Below are positions 25,701 through 34,161 of a stretch of 64,000 nt of DNA, piece by piece (within the stretch, counting starts at the first letter, position 1; the number at the start of each line of letters is the position of its first letter). A model generated the notes under the pieces. The model made no database searches. It saw only the letters and a list, made by a program, of their open reading frames with translations, and was not told where the DNA came from. The translations under genes were made by a program, and so were the position numbers. The DNA comes from Panorpa germanica (taxonomy: Eukaryota; Arthropoda; Insecta; Mecoptera; Panorpidae), in assembly GCA_963678705.1 (NCBI GenBank), contig OY783205.1, forward strand, positions 2,852,001-2,916,000. Reading direction: 5' to 3'.

Positions 25701-28700
25701 GCGCCGTTTGAAGGATCGGTGCTGCCGCCCCGTACTCCTACATACTGCAAATTTTTCCTTATTCATTTGTCACAGAAAAGTAACTTGTAGGGGTAGGTTA
25801 CTTGTTCCTGACAATATCCGTGAGAACTAAAAAAAGGTAATTTCCCTTAAAATATCTTTTCTACAAATTAATATTAAACAATGCGCACGTTTCGAAATAC
25901 ACCTAGTTTTTTAAATATATTAATTAGGCACCCTAACAGATTACCCCCTCCCCAACTAGATCCGGAGTTGTATAAGATAAAAGTGGTTTTACAAAATAAA
26001 TGAAATTTCGCGCGCCTGTCATTCTTCACACTATAGCTCACTAACGGGAAATGATGCAAAAAATGTTTAAGTACGAATTTGTAGATAATTGTATACTCTT
26101 CAGCTTTAGTAATAATTGTAAATGTCATTTAGAACATAGGAATCGAGCCTAGTCATTTGGTCAGAAGAAGAAGAAAGAACAACGAAAGCCTGCAGCCTTT
26201 TCAAATCAACACTTGCGTACACGAGATTTTAGGAGATTTTTGAGAGAACTTATAAAATATCGAAACAAAGATTTCTACAAATCTGACCTTTCGTTTATCA
26301 AAACGTTTCCTGGTTTAATGTCCCTATGTAAAATTCCTTTCTGGTGACAGTAGGCAACGCCTTCTAACATCTGCTTCATAATGCTGGCGTTCAGACCCGA
26401 ACTAAAATGCACCTTTTTCTTGAATATGAGCTCCTCCAAGTCGTGATCCATGTACTCTAAGACTAAATATATAAAGTTACCCTGTAAGAACAAGTGAATC
26501 GTCAGGTGTTAGTCAACGACTTACAGATCCGGATAATCCCGAATATGGGAGGCTATCGCACCTACCTTCACACCGATGCTGGCATCATGCTTACTTGTAA
26601 TTATTGTTTTAAGATTGATAATGTTTTTGTGGTTAACTTGCTTGAGAACGTTTATTTCGCGGATGTTACTCATACAGAAACCTATATTGTCTTTTGCGTT
26701 TACATAATTAATTTTCTTTATTGCAACTTTATCACCTGTTTCCTTATCTCTGCATTCATAGACCTGTTTGATTAAACTTTGATGATAAATTGGTATTCAA
26801 GACAATGAACAATTTGCCAATCAAAATTAAATCGCTGTTAAATGGAACACTACATCAGAAATGACGCAGTTCGTCTTTATTTAGCAGCTTAAATATTAAT
26901 GTTCATTGTGCATTGTTCAGTGCGTTGTTCCACTTATGTAAATCGTCTGCAATCGAATCGACTGCGTACTTCACTGTCGTTGTTTATTATAGATTTCTAT
27001 TCAGAATGTAGGAAAATTATTACTCCAAAATTACTAATGGTATCTAGTTAAAATTGAAATTCTATAAAAATGAAAGAGAACTGAAACTCTTACCAGTTCA
27101 TATTCTACACTTCTACTAATAATATATTTTAAAAGAGCATAGAATTATTTACCGTACCGGCTCATATTCTACACTTCTACTAATAATATATTTTAAGAGA
27201 GCATAGAATTATTCTCCGTACCGGCTCCCGCATGTATTGTTTAGATGAAATCTTAACTTTCTTCAAAAATGAACACAAAATTAATAAAATTTGTAAGCTG
27301 TAATAGACTCTATTAACGTTATTTACCGTGCCATAAGCCCCTTGTCCAATAACATTCATCTTCTCAAATTGAGCAATGGTTCCATCGCTAAAACGTGCCA
27401 CCTGATATGAACATGTTGCCGCATTTCCAGTTTTTAGTTTACGCAGTATTTTAGGCACTTTCAGTCGACTATCACTTTCTAAAGATATCAGCACATTTCC
27501 TTTATCGCCAGATACAGCAGATGTATCTAAGAGAAATTGAATTTGAGTGAAATTAATTTAACCAACACCACCTAGATACAAAGCCTAACAACGAATTTAT
27601 GACGTCACGCATTGTAGTTCGGATGTACAACCAAAACGTATTGTATGTATCAATATTCATATAAAAAAAATTATAATTTAATTTAAACAGTCTAATCGTT
27701 ATGCATATAAAGATTTATTTACAAAGTATAATAAAAAATTAATAATATTAAAGTTACGATATATGATAATTCTTTTGTATTCTGTATATTTATATAAGTA
27801 TATTAATATATGTATTTAAATATTAACTACGAGAATTTACAAGCTATCAACCTAATGATTTATAAAAATTAATACAGAAATCATAATTAAGAAAAAAGAA
27901 TGGATTGAAATATATTTATTTTATTAAAGTAATTAATTTTCTCTTTCTTGATGGTTTTTCATTAACATAAATTATGTTACGTTATGTTGGTTGATATCCC
28001 AACTATTCTTTACATATATTATACAACTATGGCAGCAATCTAATTTGTCTTCCCAGAGCAATTCTCTTATTTTCAATACTTTTATTGTTTGATTTACTTG
28101 TCTATTGGTATTTTTTGTTTACACTGACCACATTTAAGTTTTTTTAACACAGCATGACAGATAATAACTTTTCCACTTGCCATTTCTGGATCAGTAACAT
28201 TATCTTATCATTATCGTTATCTATTATCATTATCGAACTACAATGCGTGACGTCATAAATTCGTTGCTAGGCCTTGTATCTAGGTGGTGTTGATTTAACT
28301 CACTACATATGTTGCTTTAAGGGATGATATACGATGTTGTAGGTATTCATGTACCACAAGACTATTCGCAGAAACTCGGATAACAATATACACCATAAAT
28401 GACTTATTTACCTGAATAGAAATGCTTTTGTAGATTAGATAATTTCCTTCTTAGTTCTTCTTCATCGGTTGAAAGGAAGGTGCAATGTTTATTGGTCGAT
28501 TGAAACATCTGTTTATGTTCTAATTCAGTTAAAGATGTAAACCAATGCGGTTTACTTACTTTAGAAGGTCGTACTGAACATGGTACACTCTCTTTCGGTT
28601 TTGTAGAGGCCATTCCACAATTTTTTAAAACTGCAGGATTAACAAGTTGTTTCATTTTACCTAAATCTGTTTTCGGTTTTTCTTTACTGGAATTTAGTGG

Positions 28701-31700
28701 AGTTGAAATAACTAGTTTACTATTAAAATAGTTTACTTGTTCTACAAAAGATTTGTGAACAAGATGTTCCTCACAGTAACTGCCAGACCTCCGTCTAATG
28801 CGTGATCCACATATTACATACGCCTTACAAGTCTTTTGCTCTACAACTTTACGATCCTTTTTTTTACACAAATTTCTTTTACTGTCATTCTTAGAACTAC
28901 TACAGCAAGAATTTGTAATCTCTGTAGAAGAAGACGATACATTATGCGCTAGGACTTCTTTACTCCGTCCTTTAGAACATTCTTCTCTTATGGAATTTCT
29001 GTTAGATGATTTTCTTCTCTTATAAGCTTTACATTTTGCGTACGTACTTTCGTTACTATAACTTTGATTTGGTCTTCTTGTTCTATAGGTTGATGAAGAC
29101 GAACTATTTCTGCACCGCTTCTTTTGTTCACTCCCAGAACTTCTAACGGAATATTCTTGGTTCTTTCCATTAGTTCTCGATGAATCAGACACTAAGACTG
29201 GTTTACTACGTTCTTTAGCACGTGATCTTCTTATGGAATGTGTATATTCGCTATCTTTAGAATTGGATAATGGCGAACTACTTACTAGGTGTGCCTTATT
29301 CCCATAACTCGTAAAACCCCTAGAAGATGAAGAAACTTGTCTGTTACTTAAGGGTGAAATGAATTAGGGGAAGGTGTGTATAAGAGTTGAAATCATAGTA
29401 GGTTGTAATCCTTAAATGGCATGGATTGACAGCTCTAGTTGCATTATTGGTATTAGTGGACTACATGAATTATTTTCTTACAAGGAAAATAATGGTATTA
29501 CTGCAGAAACAATCTTACTTTATTATTGTGTAATGTGTATGCATAAAACATTTATAATTAGATAATAGAACTGTTTACTAAATGATCAATTTTAGGTTTT
29601 GAATGTCAACAGAAAATATTTTGAAAGAGCCAGGCCATGGTGTATTGAAAAAGCCGGCTCCTTCATGGCACGAATGCTGGCTCGTAATACTGTGAAATCG
29701 TAGATATCACAAGACAAGAAGATTTGCTACCATCAAGACCCCGAAGCAGTAATTCCTAGAAAGAATTTGCCTAATGCCATCTGCTATAGTATATATATTT
29801 CAATCGAAAATTAAAAAATCTACCCCTTAAAAATGAGCACACAAACCCATTTATGGTACAACAATATTATTCATGGAACGGAAAAATATCGTAATGTAAT
29901 GTAAATAACTTAAAAATAATGATTTCATTTTCAATTCAATTCCATTCCGTTTTATGTTACGTTATTACGCAAGTAGCTTTACATAGAACAGAATACGAGT
30001 ATAACGTAGCTTTAAAAAAATCATCACACAATCTTAAAGTAACGATAACGAATTGAAAATTGTATTGTTATGAAATGAAATGACAGTACGCTAGAAACCG
30101 TTATTTTAGAGTTATTATGAATTAAAGATAAACAGATAGTTTTTACTAATTATATTAATAATAGACTCTATTAGCTTTAAAGAATTTATTTTATATTTAA
30201 ATTTGATTGTTTTTATTTTTGTTTGTTATGGTGTAGGACTATTGTATATTGTCTATCATTGTTTATATATTCTATTTCATTTTTATATACTCGTATGTTT
30301 AATGCTAATACTGGCTAAAATCAGTTTTTTAAATTATTCATTAATAATTAAAACTTTGTTGCTAAATTTAAGTTCCACGAAAAAAGGTTAAAAGAAATTT
30401 CTAAGTAATCTTTGGAATAGGTTTGAACATTGAAAAACTGCTGAATGATAGAATGAATGCATTCAAACTTGATGAATTTATTTAAGTCGTTCAAAGAAGT
30501 CAATTTTATTCTTTCAAAACAATCCATCTCTTTTACGATCTGTTGTATAAAAGAGATATCAACATAGCGGTCGTGATGTCACATGCACTTGGAATGTGTA
30601 CAACGTTGAATCCTTTTAATAATTAAAGAGACAAAATAACTTTTTTATTTGTTAATATCGCCTAAGATATAAGAAGTTATTCAGAAATAATTTGAGGTTC
30701 TAGTAACCCACTTTATCAATATACAGTACACTTTTATAGAAATTAAGTCATAGGACACAAGCCCATTTCTTAAGTAAGTAGTAGACCAATATTACAAATT
30801 TTAGATTAAGAAGAGTTCGCAAAAGTTTGTTAGTAGTAAATTGTACTTGAAAAGAATAATAATTTAATGGTTATTTTTTTCTATTATTTTGTTTAACCAC
30901 CATTATTGAAAATTCGATTATCCATGCACAATGTTCAATTCAAACGGACAAATGCGTCTGATCCATGCAAGCCTCTATATCAGTAACATTTGATTTTAGC
31001 AGTTATTTGTAGTAAAATGACGGAATGGTAAAATTTGACTATCAGACCATTCTTTATAGACCATCAGACCATATTTTATGCGTCGCCGCTTCGACGGTTT
31101 CGGCAGTCGGTTATGATTTATGACCGGAGTTATAAACTTGACACTAGCAGGGATAGCAGGGGTATAAAACTTAATGAAATTCTACTTTTTAGAGTCTGCA
31201 AAATATAAATATTTAAATGAAGAAATAAATAGATGTAATCTTTAGTACGGATCGTGATTTTTTTAATGAATATTATTCATCTTCAACAATACTCGTTATA
31301 TTAGTTTTTTACATTGTTTTGGTGATTCAAAAATTCACGATCGGCAGGTCTGCGTTAGGTTTAAAACCTCTGTCTTACCATCGCTGGATACTATCTTCGT
31401 TTAAATACATTATATTCGGGGATTGAGGGAGATAGCGTCTGTCTATTACCATTAAAGAAATATTTGTTGAAAAAGGATAGCATATACTTTAAACATACTG
31501 TATTGAACGAAATACTATACAAGTATACAAGTGTAACGGTGAAAAATATATTTTACTTGTCTAACCGCATCTCGTTTCTCTCTCACTTTGGAATGAAAGT
31601 GAACTAAGAAAAATATGAAAGAAACAACTGCTACTTAATGAATGATGTTGGAAAAAGAAAGAATATTATTATAAAAAAATTCTAACAACTAACACAAAAT

Positions 31701-32431
31701 CTGTGACAGGTAGAGGATGAATTTGAACTAAAATTGGTTTCTGTGTTGTTGCTTCGAACTTGTAAAGCGTTAGAATAGAATTGTACGAGTGACTCGAATT
31801 TCACCAAATAGGGCACTTCACCAAATTGTTTACTGGGTTATTAACATCAATTTCAAGAAACAACCGAAAAATCGACCACTAAAAAATGAGGACACAAGCC
31901 CATTACAGTGTCGCATTGCCACACATTATGATGTAAACAAGTTCCATTTTAATTTTTACATCTTCTTTTACACTCTGTTGTATGAGAGAGGTGACAATTC
32001 AGGGAAGGGAACGGAAGTCAAGTTATCACAAGTCTTCTTATTTTTCAACAACAACATTGAATCTCTTTGTTGATTGAAGAGTTAAGGATGATTATATTAA
32101 ATTTAAATATCTCCGTCAATATTTTGATAGCTATAAAAAGGCAAAAGTCAATCGAAAGATATATCAATTAAGATACAACATATCAAATAAATATTCAAAC
32201 GTTTCAGTTTGCTAATTGTATTAATTTTGTAAAAGGTTATTATTGTTGAATTTATTGTTAAATTTCTCTTTGTTTAGGGATCTATAGAATGGTTATAGGA
32301 ATTGTATTACTTATATTACTTATTGTATTACAAATAATCATTTAAATTAACGAATAATATGACAACTGTACTTACGTGTTCCGGAAGTCTATATCGCTCT
32401 CGGACGAAACGTCACGGTTTCCTTCGTACAT
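6703..32431 (-). CDS. Divergent CDK12-like cyclin-dependent kinase (8 coding exons)
   Basis: Joined exons, 5' to 3': 32431-32376, 29319-28412, 27526-27327, 26763-26566, 26481-26288, 23154-23079, 21497-21372, 6978-6703. All junctions are GT-AG and in phase, giving 677 codons plus stop. Residues 1-370 are Ser/Arg/Lys-rich like the RS region of CDK12/13. The kinase domain runs from about 374: glycine loop GQGAYGT, catalytic K404 in VAIKK, alpha-C E424, [11 protein letters not shown] hinge, HRDIKPGN (D508), DFG (526-528), T-loop T542 in RPYTTQ, then SPEL and the C-lobe [16 protein letters not shown] and the C-lobe wording point to CDK12 rather than CDK9 or CDK11. Known role of the family: with cyclin K, phosphorylation of the RNA polymerase II tail in the nucleus. 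The protein is more divergent than expected for an orthologue and may be a paralogue. The stop at 6703 overlaps a good donor, so the true C-terminus may lie further left. Confidence 0.85.
7142..7168 (+). repeat. GATGCG microsatellite
   Basis: Four to five copies of a 6-base unit (GCGGAT/GATGCG) in the big kinase intron. Confidence 0.8.
7169..8311. other. Kinase intron sequence left of the array
   Basis: No exon recognised. At 7367-7442 there is a short dispersed motif, GACCATCCATAAATTACGTA followed by a C-rich run and GTAACGTCACAT. Similar wording is at 24700, 21180-21290 and 60520, so it is a worn repeat family. Confidence 0.4.
8312..9101 (-). mobile_element. Array unit L0 (type A1)
   Basis: Reads on the minus strand as a Helitron-like unit; on the plus strand it begins CTAGCTTTTCCCCC then CGTCGCAAGCGACG. 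Ends with CGAGATGCCATACAAAATTC and the AT-rich spacer. Closest to L4 and L6. Confidence 0.8.
9102..9877 (-). mobile_element. Array unit L1 (type B)
   Basis: Plus strand starts CTTGAGTTTACCCCC then CGTCGCAATGCGACG, the longer-stem B hairpin. Terminal tetranucleotide (minus) is CAAG instead of CTAG. Confidence 0.8.
9878..10663 (-). mobile_element. Array unit L2 (type A2)
   Basis: Starts CTAGCTTTTACCCCC plus the A hairpin. Has a small internal duplication of TATAACAATTAATTTTTCAT near 9980-10040 and shares private variants (ACACTCGGAAATTACTG) with unit R3 in the opposite arm. Confidence 0.8.
10664..11464 (-). mobile_element. Array unit L3 (type B)
   Basis: Starts CTAGAGTTTACCCCC plus the B hairpin. 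Carries private variants (TCTCGACAAATACTG, ACTTTCTCGAAAGTT, CCAAGATTAGCCTAGA) that recur only in R1, in inverted order. Confidence 0.8.
11465..12258 (-). mobile_element. Array unit L4 (type A1)
   Basis: Starts CTAGCTTTTACCCCC plus the A hairpin. Very similar to L6. Confidence 0.8.
12259..13019 (-). mobile_element. Array unit L5 (type B)
   Basis: Starts CTTGAGTTTACCCCC plus the B hairpin; closest to L1 and L7. Confidence 0.8.
13020..13768 (-). mobile_element. Array unit L6 (type A1), last before the inversion point
   Basis: Starts CTAGCTTTTACCCCC plus the A hairpin. Its far end stops at AACATATAAACAT, where orientation switches. Confidence 0.8.
13769..13947. repeat. AT-rich minisatellite at the inversion centre
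   Basis: Repeated CCTATATTATAATGTCCCAG blocks (two full, one variant) and many TATTCTTATA decamers, the same material that separates units elsewhere. It separates seven left-facing from eight right-facing units. Confidence 0.75.
13948..14681 (+). mobile_element. Array unit R1 (type B), inverted partner of L3
   Basis: Begins near TTTGGTACTGAATTTTGTAT and ends with hairpin CGTCGCATTGCGACG, GGGGGTAAACT and CTAG. Shares the private variants listed for L3. Confidence 0.8.
14682..15549 (+). mobile_element. Array unit R2 (type B)
   Basis: Ends with the B hairpin and CTAG. Starts with an extended decamer/minisatellite head containing another CATATATTATAATGTCCCAG block. No clear partner in the left arm. 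Confidence 0.8.
15550..16312 (+). mobile_element. Array unit R3 (type A2), inverted partner of L2
   Basis: Ends CGTCGCTTGCGACG, GGGGGTAAAAG, CTAG. Shares AGTAATTTCCGAGTGT and the tail with TATAATATGTAAAATTAATA with L2. Confidence 0.8.
16313..17096 (+). mobile_element. Array unit R4 (type B)
   Basis: Ends with the B hairpin, GGGGGTAAACT and CAAG, the same altered tetranucleotide as L1 and L5. Confidence 0.8.
17097..17893 (+). mobile_element. Array unit R5 (type B, decayed end)
   Basis: Hairpin altered to CATCGCTTTGCGACG and end to CTTAG. The open frame across its start is an accident of the repeat. Confidence 0.75.
17894..18573 (+). mobile_element. Array unit R6 (type A2, 5' truncated)
   Basis: Lacks the head (starts ACTTTAAAAGAGACTTTAAA and joins at the GAGAAAAAAAT block). 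Ends with the A hairpin, GGGCGTAAAAG, CTAG. Confidence 0.75.
18574..19371 (+). mobile_element. Array unit R7 (type B)
   Basis: Full unit with decamer head; hairpin CGTCGCTTTGCGACG, end TTTAG. Confidence 0.75.
19372..19528 (+). mobile_element. Array unit R8 (type A, mostly deleted)
   Basis: Only the first GAGAAAAAATTTCTAAGACT block and the last 100 bases remain, ending with the A hairpin and CTAG. Confidence 0.75.
19529..20410 (-). mobile_element. Array unit L7 (type B), orientation flipped back, hairpin lost
   Basis: From 19568 it follows the L orientation, but the hairpin is reduced to CCCCCGTGGCGTG by a deletion. Its tail (20301-20410) has two copies of the CACCTGGGACATTATAATAT block. Confidence 0.75.
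20479..21076 (+). mobile_element. MITE copy 4 (GGGCTTGTGTCC family)
   Basis: Best-preserved copy: perfect 12-bp TIRs GGGCTTGTGTCC and GGACACAAGCCC. Starts about 70 bases right of the array, in the same kinase intron. The 68-codon minus-strand ORF in it is accidental. Confidence 0.8.
21372..21497 (-). CDS. CDK12-like exon 7: APE-equivalent and alpha-F
   Basis: 126 bases, phase 0 to 0. Reads [20 protein letters not shown] and [23 protein letters not shown] replaces the usual LWYRPPE of the CDK family. Confidence 0.9.
22186..22305. repeat. Foldback repeat
   Basis: Arms CACGAAACACTGCTCGACAT ... CGTTGGAAAC and GTTTCCAACG ... CATGTTTCGTG are complementary over about 45 bases with a short centre, so the stretch could form one long hairpin. 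Confidence 0.75.
22665..22703 (+). repeat. TA dinucleotide microsatellite
   Basis: About 19 uninterrupted TA units bounded by GC on each side. Confidence 0.9.
23079..23154 (-). CDS. CDK12-like exon 6: DFG and activation loop
   Basis: Only 76 bases. Reads [16 protein letters not shown] then NKRPYTTQ with donor GTAAAG. The Thr of YTTQ aligns with the activating T-loop Thr of CDK12. Confidence 0.88.
23340..24642 (-). mobile_element. Mariner transposon, 1303 bp
   Basis: Bounded by TA at 23338-23339 and 24643-24644. TIRs: CGAGGCGGGTTCTTTAAGTA at left and, read outward, CGAGGCATGTTTTTTAAGTA at right, both continuing GTACCGTTTT (about 30 bases, few differences). Size and TA target are as usual for mariner. 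It sits in the kinase intron between exons 5 and 6, in the same direction as the gene. Confidence 0.93.
23438..24517 (-). pseudogene. Mariner transposase, one in-frame stop
   Basis: Start [16 protein letters not shown] at 24517. Helix-turn-helix DNA-binding part at about residues 15-105 ([24 protein letters not shown]). Catalytic motifs [16 protein letters not shown] and [13 protein letters not shown], with 34 residues between the last two Asp, the D,D34D signature of mariner. About 359 codons, near the usual 345. A TAA at 24200-24202, just after CDWFP, breaks the frame-continuous gene into 105 and about 250 codons, in the linker where mariners usually read FPNISR-like. The rest of the frame is intact, so inactivation looks recent. 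Confidence 0.93.
24718..24971 (+). repeat. Tandem duplication, 2 copies of 127 bp
   Basis: Unit AAATTTCCTGCTGTTCCGAC ... GGCCGTACTCGTAT is repeated with only about two differences, giving out-of-frame matching ORFs on the minus strand. Just left of it is a TCCATAAATTACGTAACAC motif shared with 7370. Confidence 0.88.
24972..26287. other. Kinase intron 5 remainder
   Basis: No exon or named repeat recognised. 25180-25440 is less AT-rich and open in two frames over about 70 codons, without recognisable protein similarity; it may be decayed transposon sequence. Confidence 0.4.
26288..26481 (-). CDS. CDK12-like exon 5: hinge and catalytic loop
   Basis: 194 bases. Contains [27 protein letters not shown] and [12 protein letters not shown]. 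Ends with a less usual donor, GTCAGA, which fits the phase of exon 6 (AG|A). Confidence 0.88.
26566..26763 (-). CDS. CDK12-like exon 4: VAIKK and alpha-C helix
   Basis: 198 bases, phase 0 to 0. Begins [17 protein letters not shown] and includes [19 protein letters not shown], where CMSNIRE stands in place of the PITAIRE-type cyclin-binding helix. Donor GTAGGT. The plus-strand reading of this stretch also looks open but is a shadow. Confidence 0.9.
27098..27226 (+). repeat. Tandem duplication, 2 copies of about 64 bp
   Basis: TCATATTCTACACTTCTACT ... AGAATTATT and ACCGTACCGGCTC recur with a 64-base period in the intron between kinase exons 3 and 4. Confidence 0.85.
27327..27526 (-). CDS. CDK12-like exon 3: kinase start and glycine loop
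   Basis: 200 bases, in phase on both sides. Ends [14 protein letters not shown], the first beta strands and glycine loop of the kinase, then donor GTAAAT. Confidence 0.85.
27557..28299. mobile_element. Non-autonomous DNA transposon with about 65-bp TIRs
   Basis: Left CCAACACCACCTAGATACAA ... TTATGACGTCACGCATTGTA and right TACAATGCGTGACGTCATAA ... TTGTATCTAGGTGGTGTTGA are complements with about four differences over 65 bases. AT-rich interior without ORF, about 743 bp. It ends about 30 bases from the acceptor of kinase exon 3, so it supplies part of that intron's branch and pyrimidine region. Confidence 0.8.
28412..29319 (-). CDS. CDK12-like exon 2: Ser/Arg-rich N-terminal region with Cys/His motif
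   Basis: 908 bases; acceptor preceded by TTTCTTCATCTTCTAG, donor GTAAAT. Encodes a low-complexity Ser/Arg/Lys-rich region and, at about residues 183-204, C-x5-C-x11-C-x2-H in an Arg-rich setting ([17 protein letters not shown]). This looks like half of a zf-C3Hc3H-type module known from KANSL2 and INO80D; that match is only by eye. Confidence 0.75.
29775..29848 (+). repeat. MITE fragment (right end)
   Basis: AAAAATGAGCACACAAACCC with the preceding AATCTACC block corresponds to the right end of the GGGCTTGTGTCC family. Confidence 0.6.
30530..30764 (-). repeat. MITE fragment, reverse, with intact outer TIR
   Basis: From TGTTGTATAAAAGAGATA to GGACACAAGCCC; the other end is missing. Confidence 0.7.
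31520..31840 (+). repeat. Internal fragment of the hAT-like element
   Basis: Matches 5456-5885 closely (CAAGTGTAACGGTGAAAAAT through TTTACTGGG) but lacks both TIRs and carries an internal deletion. Confidence 0.75.
31841..31901 (+). repeat. MITE fragment (right end)
   Basis: ATTAACATCAATTTCAAGAA to GGACACAAGCCC, directly abutting the hAT-like fragment. Confidence 0.65.
32376..32431 (-). CDS. CDK12-like exon 1 (start)
   Basis: ATG at 32431 followed by [17 protein letters not shown], then donor GTAAGT. It ends with 2 bases of a codon, completed as Thr by the first base of exon 2. No other in-frame Met lies upstream of exon 2's open frame, which supports this as the start exon. Confidence 0.7.
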
Positions 32432-32698
32432 TTTATTTACCAACTTTTAAAACTATTTACAACACAAAAAATTGACAATGCGCACTAACCTTAACACGTG
32501 TTAAATACAAAATTTACTAACCAAGAGCAGTATCAGATGATAACTTCACATTGGTTTTTACAAACCCTTTACTATCCGCATGAGCAATTTCAAAAAAAAG
32601 CTATAGTACTTCTCAGAATCACCGCTAGGCTGCAATCAGTTCGTTGATCCTTTTTGACGTGAATATTAGATATTGTGAACCGTGTTTTAATTTATATT
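32432..32698 (-). promoter_or_regulatory. Likely 5' UTR and promoter of the CDK12-like gene
   Basis: The 267 bases between the start codon and an upstream MITE must hold the 5' UTR and core promoter if exon 1 is right. It contains AACACGTGTTAA, a palindrome with an E-box-like CACGTG core. No clear TATA box was identified. Confidence 0.35.
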
Positions 32699-33282
32699 CG
32701 ATGTTTCAATTGTTGATTGAAATTGATGTTAATAAATGTGTATTGGCGTGTCTATTTAATTAAAAGTTTGAATTGTAGTCTTAGCGCTAGAAATGGTCGG
32801 CCATATTTGTATGACGTGAAATTTTAATGTCAAGTTATTTGTTGAGTAGGTCAGTGCTGTGGTAATGTTTTGTAGCTGTTGGTAGTCGAAATAATCAAGT
32901 CAAGTCAAAGAATTGGAAGTTTATTGTTCCTTGAATAGCTGTAAATAATAGTTGATATATAAATACATATAGCAGAGATTTATGAGCTATAAGGTTGAAA
33001 ACCTGTAAAGTTGTCAGAGTTCTATCTTGAATATGCAATCTCTTTTATGCTCTGTCGTATAAAAGAGATAGCAACTAGCGATTGTGTTGTCACATGCAGT
33101 TGGAATGTGTACAACGTTGAATCGCTTTAATAATTAAAGATACAAAATGACTTTTTTAATTGTTAATATCTCTTAGCATATAAGGAGTTATTAAAAAATA
33201 ATTGGACATTTGAGGTTCTAGTAACTCACTTTATCAATATATAGTACAGTTTTATAGAAATTAAGACATAGGACACAAGTCC
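32699..33282 (-). mobile_element. MITE copy, reverse, upstream of the CDK12-like start
   Basis: Nearly complete: from ATGTTTCAATTGTTGATTGA to GGACACAAGTCC, with all shared interior blocks. The inner left end is truncated. Confidence 0.75.
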
Positions 33283-33389
33283 ATTAATATTCTGTTTGTG
33301 AAACATGAAGAAATAAAAATAATTATATTAAATAACTATCAGTAATGCAGATCATGATATTATCGGTATATGTAAAATTATATATATAT

Positions 33390-33411
33390 AATTAATTAAT
33401 TAATTAATTAT
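33390..33411 (+). repeat. AATT microsatellite
   Basis: About five tandem AATT units after a short TA run. Confidence 0.8.
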
Positions 33412-34048
33412 ACGAGTACATATATAAAACAAATAACAGTGGTCTCAAACTATAGGGTGTACCACAGACTATACTAGAATGTACTCAAAAAAACTGAAAG
33501 GTTTGAATAAATGATAAATTTAAAAAACATAAAAATTTAGAAAGCGTATGTTGTAAAATACTATTTTTGCTTTATATAACTCATTGGCCACCTTTAACAT
33601 GTTCTTTATTTATAAGTTTCTTTATTAGTTATTTATTCAAACCGTCTTCTTGAAAACAACCTACATTTACATACGCAAATAATGTGTATATAGATATATC
33701 AAATAACAAGTATTATATATAAGTATAACTTTATCCTGCATTACCTATAGGTTTTACATTTGCAGGTTAATAAGTAAAATATCTATATTACCGGCAGCCA
33801 AATAACTTAAAATATTAAAATAAATAAAAAATTAAATATGGTATAAATTAATAAATAAAATATATTACACAAATGCTTTCTTTGTACATTATTATTATTG
33901 CTTATTACTAAGGATTATCGACGAATGACATACTACGGTCCATTAAGGCTCCTGATTTGACATTCATCTGACCCCTGAGACAGGCAGTCTCGTATTTTAT
34001 AAAAGCTGGCTGGTTAATATAATTAAAACTTAATTCTAATTTCAGTAA

Positions 34049-34161
34049 AGCTCATTCCATAAAATAGAATATTTGTAAGATGAATTGCGCCTACTTCTTG
34101 CAACGAATGCAACCAACATTACGCTTTTTTATGTCTATTATATTCATTTTTGGAATGAGCT
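34049..34161. mobile_element. 113-bp MITE-like element
   Basis: Perfect 11-bp terminal inverted repeats AGCTCATTCCA and TGGAATGAGCT. No coding content. A single copy seen in the window. Confidence 0.6.

Larger units (their letters stand above)
29320..32375. other. Kinase intron 1 (about 3.1 kb)
   Basis: Contains fragments of the MITE family (29775-29848, 30530-30764, 31841-31901) and a hAT-like fragment (31520-31840); otherwise AT-rich with no exon seen. ORFs at 30203 and 31789 are accidental. Confidence 0.6.

Noticed and set aside
26494-26775. 93-codon plus-strand ORF.
   Set aside because: It overlaps kinase exon 4, whose minus-strand reading has clear kinase motifs and exact splice sites.
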